This document shows, one piece after another, positions 55,460 through 64,000 of a stretch of DNA of 64,000 nt. The DNA comes from Dryocosmus kuriphilus. Lineage: Eukaryota > Arthropoda > Insecta > Hymenoptera > Cynipidae. Where the stretch lies: contig CM076190.1 in the NCBI GenBank assembly GCA_038277395.1, positions 248,167,256 through 248,231,255 on the forward strand. Direction: 5' to 3'. Under the pieces are notes generated by a model. That model ran no database searches. It was not told the DNA's origin and saw only the letters and a list, made by a program, of their open reading frames with translations. Positions within the stretch are counted from its first letter, which is position 1, and every line of letters starts with the position of its first letter. Both the position numbers and the translations under genes were made by a program.

Positions 55460-56131
55460 TTAACTTGAAGTGACTGGTGGAAGATGGTAGAATCCAGGTA
55501 CTTGAATAATACCAGGTTCTAAAGCAAGAAGTACCTGTAATGTGAAGCGCTGGCCCAAGGCTACAGAAAGTCGATTAGTTTCATTTTGCTTTGCTCTTCT
55601 ACTTTCTCCTGTTGCCAAGGATATTATGAGTCTCTTATTAGATGTATCATATATTCCACGTACAATATTTTCATGGTCCACGATTCCAAGAATGTTACCA
55701 TCGAAGCTAAGTATTGTAGGAAATACTTCGTTTGGCACCATGTAGCGATAAGTCCTACTTTGAGACGTTTTCACTTTAAGACGAAGTGAACTCCGCTCGA
55801 CTGTTGTGTCAGGATACATGACTTTTTGTATTTTCAAAGGTTGGTCCAGATCAGAAGGTTCGACAGAAGAAACCAGCCTCACAGGTGAAGAAGGCCCGGT
55901 AGAAGCAACAGGTCTCTCTGAAGAATAAGGTCTGTCAAGAGAATCAAGGCTGGAAAAAGTAGGTCTTTCAGAAAAAAAAGAGCTGTTTAAAGTTGAAGGT
56001 CTGTCAGGAGGAAAATTTCTCGTAGGCGAAGGAGACCTGGCATGAGAAGGAGGCGTGATATTGTCATACTGCGAACTCAATTCTGTAACAGAAAATAGAT
56101 TTGAATGAACTCTAAAGCAACTCACGGAGTC
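55460..56131 (-). CDS. Unknown Pro/Ser-rich protein, paralog B (internal-to-last exon)
   Basis: An uninterrupted frame runs for 221 codons to a stop at 55460. Its first in-frame start-like codon is GTG, which is unlikely in an animal, while TATTCTTTAG directly precedes at 56132, so I read this as an exon entered by splicing. The order is the same as in paralog A: SVTELSSQYDNI, a Pro/Ser/Arg region with SERPTFSSLDSLDRP repeats (longer than in A), then the conserved block VPNEVF, DGNILGIVDHENIVRGIY, KRLIISLATGESRR. AATAAA follows the stop. Both paralogs stay open despite roughly 40 percent amino-acid difference. Function unknown. Confidence 0.6.
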   Translation of the reverse strand, partial: DSVSCFRVHSNLFSVTELSSQYDNITPPSHARSPSPTRNFPPDRPSTLNSSFFSERPTFSSLDSLDRPYSSERPVASTGPSSPVRLVSSVEPSDLDQPLKIQKVMYPDTTVERSSLRLKVKTSQSRTYRYMVPNEVFPTILSFDGNILGIVDHENIVRGIYDTSNKRLIISLATGESRRAKQNETNRLSVALGQRFTLQVLLALEPGIIQVPGFYHLPPVTSS

Positions 56132-56589
56132 TAAAGAATATAGAACATATATAAATTAACTTAAATTATGAATTTATTAAAAAATGAATAGCTATTGAAA
56201 GCAGGTAATAAAATTTCAATACATAAATGTAAACTATAAAAATATTAAGTGGCTGTAAAAATCCAAACACACACATGGTTAAGCCGCCAATTGACGAGAA
56301 ATTAAGACAGCCTCAAAAATTCTTTACACCTGTTTAGAATGTGAGAGAATCGGAAATATGAGAACACTTAAAAGTACTCGTTTGTAAGGCGTATTCTCGC
56401 GTGAGCGTTTTTGTGCACTTGCAGTAGCGTCTATGTTACATTCTATTGTAAGTTTCTCGTTTATAAAACTTTTATATTTAATTTAAGGTCCACGGGAGTA
56501 GAAGTAAAGGATTTTTTATTATTAGTAAGATTTTTAATTTATTGTTATAAACATCTCCTAACTGACATTGGTTGTGCCTATTTAGAATT

Positions 56590-57190
56590 TTTTCCCACAC
56601 CCAGGACCTTGGTCCTATTGTCACTTTCATCTAGGCTAACGAAGTATTGCGTGATTTAAAATCCTTGAAAATTGCACATCTGCTCATCATGTGGCTCGAT
56701 GGTCCCGAAGCTAAAATCAGTTGCTATCTGACCCTTTCAGTTTATTTGCCATAAAACATATGTTTGCCTCATTTTCTGAGTTGCGTCCTTTAATATCTCC
56801 TTCTTTGTTAGCCTTACATTGTATGTGCTTCCTGCATTCCATTTTCTGATGGCTAAGCCTTTCACAGAATAAAAACATCTACGATTCTGAGCTGGACCGT
56901 GTTTGCGCAGCTAGGTACTTGCATCGCTGTTATACTCGGAAAATTTTCTAATCGATTTTCTGTTTCCTTCCCTTTACTCTTTCTGTATTCTTCTAGAAGC
57001 CTGCCCTTATTAAAATTTATCGTATGCTCTTCTGATCCTCAATTCAGCGATGTAGCGAGCATTTCATGATAAGGTTCTGAACTTTTCAAGAACATTGAAA
57101 CGAAGAAATCTTCTTGCAGAATTTTCCCGATTTCTCAAAGCTTATCTATCACTTCCTACATGGAATTTAAATTATTTTCGGTATCCCCGC
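56590..57190 (-). pseudogene. Ty1/copia gag-protease relic, copy B
   Basis: Counterpart of 34260-34885. The zinc knuckle is legible across a frameshift (FCERLSHQKMEC), with SSHMM from the protease start below it. It is more decayed than copy A in the protease start, less so in the knuckle. Confidence 0.6.
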
Positions 57191-57380
57191 CTTCCGATAA
57201 CATTTGATTGCACAAACACACTCGAACACTGGTGAATTATCAGCGGAGTTCTTGTACGGAACAACTCTACGAATTCCGGGTGAATTCTATTTACATAGTA
57301 ATTCAGAAACACAGAAGAAAAACCTTCATTTTTAAAGATTTGCGCTTCAGTACCCATGCCTTTCTTGGAGTCTGCGCGCT

Positions 57381-59060
57381 TAAAAAACTGCTCGAACGCT
57401 GCAATAACTTTCTTGGAGGGGGTTATTGCAGGTTCTAAGCACCCTGTTACTGTAGGTCCTGAGCTTCCCGTTTTCTAACTCTTTAGAGCGGGATCGAAAG
57501 TCCCACTGGCGCCTGCACTGCGTAGACATCGCGCGCACGGCTGGAGTCGAACGGCTCACAGAGTAGAGAACACCAGTTCTAGAGGGGCCCGTTCATGTTA
57601 TCTTGTGGGGTACACACGTGCGCAATAACGTCTCTGAAGTTGGCACCGCCATTTTGCAAAAGTGGATTGGAAACGATGCCACAATTAGGAACTCATTTAG
57701 TGTTATGATATGCCCCAAGGCGTAGCCCATTAATTTAAAAAAAAGATAAAACTGTGCTTTCTGGCTTCATCTGAAGACACCATAGTACCGCCACTTTCAT
57801 AAGTTCAAGCAATTTTCTGGGACAGCATCCGGAAATCGAGAACAAACACAATTTTGTGAGAGATAATTTGACAACCTTTTCGCTTTGGAAATTGTCAGGG
57901 AAATGAAACTTTAAATTAATTTCGAGAACATATGATGTAAAATCAATGCTGAGTTATCACCAGGCATCAGACCTGGAAACCACTCAATCTGATTAGAATC
58001 AATCTTGGTATCACCATTACTGAGTTAAAGTGAGCCCTGTTATCTATTTCATAGGTCCAAATGCCTTAAGGTCGCAATTTACCCATCATGGGATTTCGGG
58101 TTTAGATATTGATATCTAAAAACCTAAATTAAGGAAGAACAGAAAATAGCAGCCTACTGCCAAGTAATCCATTTGTAACTAAGTATGTATTTAAGTAAGT
58201 AAGTAAGTTATTTGAAGAAATGCAGTGTATTTCGTTCAAGACACAGCACTCAAGTTTAGGCAAAAAGATGTTTTATTTATACTGTGAGTAGAGGAAGAAT
58301 GAAATTTAAATACGACTCCTGGATATTCAAGAATAACGTAAGGAGTACGATTTGATGTCAGGAAATTTTAATGAAGACAAAAACACGGCTACCATTTTAT
58401 TATAGTACCAGGGCATTTCTCAAAAGTATGTAAATCCCTCTGTGTTCTTGTGTTCTCATAATTCTCATTTAATTTAAATCGAAATTCGCGTTCAAATGAG
58501 TTGCAACCGTTCGCGATTATCTTTCATAGAGTCGTCAGCCTTTTTGAACCAGGTTCTAGAGAGATTTATATACAGAAATATCCTTATTAAGAATTAATTC
58601 TGATTTCATGATGTGCGAATAAAAAAGAATATTGACACTTACACGAACGGGGATGAAGAACCTATCCTTACTCCTAGGGTTTCCTTATTAGTCAGATTTA
58701 GCGAAAGGGTGGTAAGGGCTAATTTTAACGTCCTACCTACACATGATGCGATCTGTCTTATCGGCTTCAATTTGTTGTACAGGACACAGTATTTGCCGAT
58801 TGAATGAATGCTCTCAGCAATTATCATTATTAATGAGAAGCATTCAAAATGTTACATAACTGTTTCTAAAAATTAACATGTACAACATGATTTTACAAAA
58901 TTTTGATCATGTTGTAACATTTAAATGTAATTGCTAATAAAGGTTACAAAAAAGGTTCGCTTCCAACCAAAACCTAAGGAAATATTTTTGAACAAAAGGG
59001 CTATTAAAAATTCATTTTACAGCGAAAAAAGAAGAATTTCGCTTTTTGGTGGCCTACTCG
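57381..59060. other. Non-coding stretch; part repeated near 62 kb
   Basis: No gene supported. About 57950-58840 is paralogous to 61770-62310. GTAAGTAAGTAAG near 58195 is a small simple repeat. Confidence 0.5.
57950..58840 (+). repeat. Dispersed direct repeat, copy 1 (partner 61770-62310)
   Basis: AATTAAGGAAGAAC followed by CACTGCCAAGTAA-like sequence (near 58130), and later GGTAAGGGCTAATTTTAACGT, a GATG(C)GATCTGT block and TTGTTGTACAGGACAC (58710-58790), find clear partners at 61905 and 62180-62265. Copy 1 is longer, so either copy has gaps. Confidence 0.7.
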
Positions 59061-59310
59061 AGATAATTTGACCTGAACTAAAAATTGAAACTCGAATAAA
59101 AAAATACTGGTAAGCGGAAAATTCCAATCAATTCAGATTTTCCACATATTCTTTTTGTGTGCCGATGTCATTATAATAATTGGAGGGTGCACGGGCATAA
59201 GGAATTTAACTATTTTTTATTCTTTACAAAAACCTTCTGAGAAATTCGCAAGTTGAAGGCTGCTCTGAAATAGTGATAGAAGCCCTGTAACATAACCTCC
59301 CTACTTAACC

Positions 59311-59944
59311 CTCCTGGGGATCACATGACCCTGTAGTCAGTGGGAGGGCTTACGCGTCTAATCGGACGAGCGACCTGGAGTAGGTGAACCAGAGGGACTG
59401 TATCGTGAGATACGGCTGCTCTGGGGAACTGGGGGTCTCTGGTCTGCGGGACCCTTATCAAGAAGCGATCCTTCCAGGTGGTAATGGCAAAGCCTCCTGG
59501 AATACTGATGGCGCGTGACCTCATGCAATACCGTTTAACCCATCGCCAGAAGGGGACGGCTACAAAGTGGCGTGGGAGAGAAATAACGGGCAGCCAGGGC
59601 TCCTCACAAGGGGTCTTGGAACAACGGACTTCATCTGGAGCTGCTCCTCATGCCCGCCATGTGGCTGGGAGGAGAAGGGGCTCCAGGAGCACCCCCTTGA
59701 ACAGGGAGACGGAAGGGTCTAGGGATCTGAAACCACAGGGCCTGACCTTAGTACACGCACGGGGTGGGACTTGTTTCCACAACAGAGTGCGGGAAATGCG
59801 GTGTGGCACAATGGACTTATAGTCTGAGTGCCGGTGGAGGAGGTGGTTTTAGTGGGTAGGGACCGTCAGGGCGAGTCCCACACACAGTCTGTCAGAAGGA
59901 TTTCCACCTCCACCTGCGCCAAGAAAAAAAAAAAAAAAAAACCC
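59311..59944 (+). mobile_element. Short internally deleted LINE-B derivative, ~630 bp, with preserved empty site
   Basis: Same structure as 53403-53977 but retaining a longer gag start (a GCTCCAGGAGCACCCCC block). It ends in about 18 A. The target duplication is CCTCCCTACTTAACC (59296-59310) and CCTCCCTACTCTACC (59945-59959). In copy A of the segmental duplication the same place reads CCTCCCTGCTCTACC once (45836-45850), with no insert. Confidence 0.92.
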
Positions 59945-60540
59945 CCTCCCTACTCTACCGGAGTGAAAATTTTCTTATCTCTAATGTACGCATACGAAAC
60001 TTTATCCGCCGTTATGCCAAATATTTAGATTGCAAAATACGCATATCTAAACACTGTTCTCACACCGTCCACTACAATGAGTTACTTTGAGCATCATCAG
60101 AGGCACGCAAAACCTACTTTTTCAGGTGATTACTGTAAAAACTCTAGTTGGTACTGCAATTAAAAGCTCAGAATTTCGTTTCTAGGTTACTGCTTGCAGA
60201 ATAAAGGCAAGAGGACTTTGATTAAAAAATTTAATCAGTTCTGAGCAAGTGAACGTGGCAGCTTTTATTTTGAAACTTGGAGATACGTTTATATTACTTT
60301 GGACGATAACTAAAAATCGATCAATAGTTGCTGAATATAGAAAAAAACAAACTTCGCCTAAAAAGGTTATCCAAGTCGGAGAAAATGGAGGGGCAACTTT
60401 GTATGAAAATCAGCATTTTTGGCAACTTTTTTAAGTACTAATTTTCTTAGGTAAAACGTAAAAACAGAAAAAGTATTATTTTTGATTTCACATATTTTGA
60501 ACATTCGACATGACTCGGCAGTTTGAGTTTATGTATACTG

Positions 60541-60775
60541 TTCCCAGCCTGTATATAATTAGAAGACGTTTTTAGAACGTCGAAAAAACGTGCTAAGTCA
60601 GGAAATAACGTTCCAAAAATGTAAGGTGTACCAACGACGTCCTAAAAGTGTTTTTGGAACATTAGGCTTTTTTAGGACGTTGCTTGGTCTGACCTAAGAC
60701 GTTTTTGAAGCGTGCCAAGGATGTCTTCCACTTTGATGTCCAGGAAACGTTTTTAGGACGTTCTACTTACTTCCT
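60541..60775. mobile_element. ~235 bp insertion with ACGTTTTTAGGACGT words
   Basis: Copy A is continuous at about 46375, whereas B has this extra stretch. It holds about eight variants of ACGTTTTT(A/G)GAACGT in both orientations. Probably a degenerate MITE; the ends are not sharply defined. Confidence 0.5.
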
Positions 60776-60984
60776 TAAATATTTTACCCACTGGATTGGA
60801 AGGTATTTATACTTTAGAAACACACCAGAGTTACGCGCGCTTTAGGGCTTACCGAAGAAAATATCGTGATTCTGAGTTCGGTTGAGTTAAAAAAGTTTAT
60901 ATTTGGACCCAAAAAGATTTCCTGAAAGTTTGGTGAAGAAAGATTTAGGGCTTCAACTTGCGCATTAAGAATATAGCAAAAAAT

Positions 60985-61115
60985 AGCAAAAAATGACACA
61001 TTTCTTGTTGTTTCAAGTCAAATAAATTTGTTTATGAAGTTTTAATCATCAGAAAAGATAGTTCAAGGCATGTCGATTTGTGCCCAGTAAGCACTGGTGC
61101 CATTCATCACTCCTG
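60985..61115 (+). repeat. Inverted repeat arm, partner 63362-63480
   Basis: TGACACATTTCTTGTTGTTT through GATTTGTGCCCAGTAA and TGCCATTCATC is found, inverted and about 85 percent alike by eye, at 63362-63480. Confidence 0.8.
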
Positions 61116-62310
61116 AAACGGTCATAAAGTGCCCTCCATAATAGTAAACCATAAAGTGGACTAAATACCAGCGAGATAAGAATATCTATAGCGGCTACTG
61201 GGTCACTGGGGAAAATCGATAGACGCACGCGCAATCAAGACCCGAAAGAAGGAGTATCAGCGACAACAAGCCGAGCTTGTAGCACTCGGTGAACAGGAAC
61301 GATCGAGTAAATCACTCTGATTTCAACCATCGGGAGAGGCAGCGGTCTCGACCTCACGCGGTCTATTCCGAGAGTCGTCAATCAGCCTCGATGCCACGCA
61401 ACTGTCACGTTTGGAATAAGAGCTAGTGTGTACATCCAGGAGTCACAAGCAACTCAATTCAGTAAGCCAATAAAATAAATCTAAAAAAATAAGAGATCCC
61501 TGAAATCAATTTAATTTGAATTTTTAAAGAAATAGACCTTAATTTGTTGCCTACTTGGTGAGGCATGTCAGTTCGTGTTTCTGCAGAACTCAGGAACACC
61601 ACCTGGGGCTCGAGAACCATCATTTCAATTGCGGGAGGCGAATTGAAAGTGTTTCAGTTTTGGTGTCAGTATGGACGTCGTTCGAGGGAATAACGACCTT
61701 TGAATTCGAAAAACCTCTGTTGGTTCCTCAACCAAGCCCAGTGCATGGAGCTCAACCAACAAGGCCGTTACAATTCATAAGGTCATAAATTATTGACTCC
61801 AACTCAGTCCTGTTTGTCCTCTTTGTAAGTCACGAAAACCTACGGCGAAATAAAGCCCAACATGGAATTCGTGATTTCTGAGCGTACTTTCTTGAGCACA
61901 AATTAAGGAAGAACTCATTTAAAAGTTTCACTGCCAAGTAAGCGACTGTTACTTGAAGAATTGTAAAATTTTGGTAAAGGAAAGCAAACTTCTCTTTTTT
62001 GGGTCGTCCGCTGACGCTGAGCTGAGATCCACGGAAAGCTACATTAGCAAGGGCTTTTTAATAAAAAACTATTTTCGTTTTCGGGACCTACGATTGGAAA
62101 ATAGCAAGTAAATCTGACCAAGTGTAGGGGGGCCACCTGTTCCTGTTCCCCTGGTCTCGTTGTTGGTTAAATTAAATAATCGGGTTGTAAGGGCAAGTTT
62201 CAACGTTCTACCCGACCTCGATCCGATTTGTGTAATCGGACTCGAATTGTTGGACAGGACCCATTAAAAGCAGATCAGAACAAAAATTTTAGCAATTCTC
62301 AATATTGCTG
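61116..62310. other. Non-coding stretch; 61770-62310 repeats 57950-58840
   Basis: No gene supported. The ORF at 61555-61788 shows no known domain. Confidence 0.5.
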
Positions 62311-62529
62311 AAGAAATCTGAGATGCGACATTGCTATTAAAATCAACACTAAAAAGTAAAATTCCCATAAAATTAAAATCCAGTAAGGAGTTGAACTCAA
62401 AATATGGATAATATTAAGTAGCTAGAAATGTCAATCGTTATGAATCTCAGTTCAGCGCAGGGGACACGATTCTGAATGGGAAAGATAAAACGACTCAAAT
62501 GACCCCAAAATTAAATAATGTTACACTCC

Positions 62530-63361
62530 TAACTAGATTTAAATGAGCTTCAAAATTTTGAAAATGGCAAAAAATCAACTTCTTCACCATTTTCTTAGAG
62601 TTGCAGCACTTTCAACGATTATCGAACCATCAAATCTGTTATGTGATATATCTGGAATATATTTCCAATGAAATGAGTGAATAATATACCAAGGAATTGC
62701 GAGTAATCAGATCACAATTCGAAAGTCAGGAAATCATGCCCGCTTTTGAAACAAAAAGTGATTTCGTTTTGGCAATGGAACACAACAATTGAATCAGACA
62801 ATTATTTTGTTGAATGGATCAGTCATTCAAGTCATCGGTGAGCAGAAGAGAGATGGTTTTAGTGAGTAGGGTCCTATCATGAACGAGTCCCACACTACCG
62901 AGCCCACGGTGTGCGCAAAAAGCTTTTCCACCTTGATGCAAAAAAAAAAAAATCTTCAGCTCGATGGAATCACTGAAAAATCGTTTTTTTGGATTCCGGA
63001 ATCAACTAGAGCTAATTAAAAATATTTCAATAGACACCGTACTTTGCAAATAGACTTGTGGGTCTTCCAAATGACTTTTCTAATAATTGTATATGCCAAA
63101 AATCGCTTATGTATCGAAAGGATAAGAAATTGGACGATTCAAAATATTTTCATATTTTCTAAGTTCGAAAACAAATTTTTTTGTCGCAATTCCTGAATAC
63201 ATTATCCACTCATTTCATTGGAAATGCATTCCAGATACGTCACATAATACATTTGGTTGTCTGATAATCGTTGGAAGTACTGCAACTCTAAGAAAATGTT
63301 GAAAAAGTTGATTTTTGCAATTTTCAAAATATTCAAGGTCATTGGAAACTAGTTAGGGAGC
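62530..63361. mobile_element. ~830 bp fold-back element holding a LINE-B 3' end
   Basis: The arms of about 190 bp (62530-62720 and 63168-63361) are inverted copies; shared blocks are CTAACTAG, AAAATTTTGAAAAT, GTTGCAGTACTT-like sequence, CGATTATC and CATTTCATTGGAAAT. The middle includes a separate LINE fragment with a poly(A) tail. Confidence 0.75.
62845..62952 (+). mobile_element. LINE-B 3' UTR fragment with poly(A)
   Basis: GATGGTTTTAGTGAGTAGGG, then GAGTCCCACACTACCGAGCC and a TTTTCCACC block before 13 A. It matches the 3' ends at 22010-22110, 53880-53977 and 59850-59944. A strongly 5'-truncated copy. Confidence 0.8.
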
Positions 63362-63489
63362 GATGAATGGCATCAGTGGTTACTGGGCACAAATCGAAAC
63401 GCCTTGTACTATTTTTTCTAATTATTCAAACTTCATAAAAAAATTTAAAGGACTTGAAACAACAAGAAATGTGTCATTTTTGGCCTTTG

Positions 63490-63970
63490 ATGCATGGTTA
63501 TGGTTTTATCCATCAAGAACGGTTTTCACAAAACCAAAAAATTCATTTCTGGCTATATTGTGCGAGATACAGAAAATATGTACACAATTAGAATTTTTTA
63601 TTTTTAAAAAATCCACAAATTTTGTCTTAACAGGTTTTTGATAAAGTGCACGGTTTTTGTTTTAATCGAAGAAATGTTATTACACAAAAAACTGTGGTTT
63701 TCCGACAAACTATTTCAGATACGAAGTAAATGATAATAAACAAAATTGTTCAGCTTAAAAAAATATATACAAAATTTTACTTAACTATTTTTTGACAGAA
63801 TGCACGGTTTTGGTTTTAATCAAGAAGACGCTAATAAAAAATAGAAAATTCAGATTTTCCGCCAAAATATGCAAGATACAAAAGAAATGATAATAAACAA
63901 AGTTGCTTAGCTGAAGAAGATCTAAAAAATTGCTTCCTATATTTTTATTGTAAAATCGCATAATTTTTTA
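63490..63970. repeat. Tandem repeat, ~157 bp unit, about three copies
   Basis: AAGTGCACGGTTTTTGTTTTAA (near 63643) and AATGCACGGTTTTGGTTTTA (near 63799), each followed by ATAATAAACAAA(A/G)TTG. An older unit starts near 63490. The window ends just after it. Confidence 0.7.
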
Positions 63971-64000
63971 GTTATTCGTGAAACATCTTATTCAATATAA

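Larger units (their letters stand above)
54794..60860 (+). repeat. Segmental duplication, copy B
   Basis: Direct-orientation counterpart of 32927-46440. Its start AATTCATAAAACATGGCGGG, the unknown gene, the copia relic, a CTGGTAAGCGGAAAATTCC block (59108) and an AAAGGCAAGAGGACTTTGATT block (60200) all match copy A. Insertions particular to B are the LINE-B derivative (59311-59944) and about 235 bp at 60541-60775. B is much shorter because the Tc1 and mariner block is absent. Confidence 0.85.

Noticed and set aside
63363..63641. 92-codon ORF near the window end
   Set aside because: Its first third is the inverted copy of the non-coding repeat at 60985-61115 and the rest runs into a tandem repeat, so the frame is incidental.
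1..64000. A dedicated defence, toxin or metabolic gene system
   Set aside because: All recognisable enzymes belong to transposable elements, and the only unassigned intact frames are the two paralogs at 33393 and 55460. Nothing supports a multi-gene system.

Overview
This looks like a repeat-dominated piece of an insect nuclear genome: low GC, animal-type non-LTR retrotransposons, several mariner/Tc1 DNA transposons and many short fold-back elements. The retroelement types (an R1-like LINE, a LINE whose gag resembles DUF4780, an Osvaldo-like Ty3/gypsy) fit Hymenoptera, but the order is an inference. I see no bacterial operon, CRISPR array, rRNA gene or complete functional tRNA. The only good candidates for host coding sequence are two paralogous exons on the minus strand (33.4-34.0 kb and 55.5-56.1 kb).

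Layout. 1-3.1 kb: 5'-truncated R1-like LINE whose ORF1 and ORF2 overlap by ATGA. 3.1-11.3 kb: AT-rich non-coding DNA with a ~180 bp tandem array (6.0-7.3 kb), a near-perfect palindrome (7.3 kb), a small fold-back element (8.2 kb) and a ~0.5 kb tandem duplication (9.4-10.35 kb). 11.3-16 kb: 5'-truncated Ty3/gypsy element with RT, RNase H, integrase, an extra basic ORF, a polypurine tract and a 3' LTR. 16.4-22.1 kb: a nearly full-length but decayed LINE (gag, endonuclease, RT, RNase H) with a 607 bp MITE inside its gag. 23.9-32.9 kb: a run of MITEs, degenerate AT repeats, a LINE gag relic, a relic of a Polinton-associated protein and a 663 bp fold-back whose arms carry a hammerhead-ribozyme-like motif.

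32.9-46.4 kb (copy A) and 54.8-60.9 kb (copy B) are two diverged copies of one segment in direct orientation. Both contain the unknown gene and a Ty1/copia gag-protease relic. They differ by insertions: copy A holds a Tc1-like element, three mariners (one of them carrying a nested mariner of another lineage) and a 718 bp element with a 9 bp target duplication. Copy B holds a short LINE derivative whose empty target site is preserved in copy A. Between the copies, 48.4-53.25 kb is a PIF/Harbinger-like element invaded by a 3.3 kb TIR element and by a fold-back MITE. The window ends in further inverted and tandem duplications (57.9-64 kb).

The genes do not form a pathway. What ties the window together is transposition: autonomous elements, their internally deleted derivatives, nested insertions with readable target duplications, and one segmental duplication that can be used to date them relative to each other.
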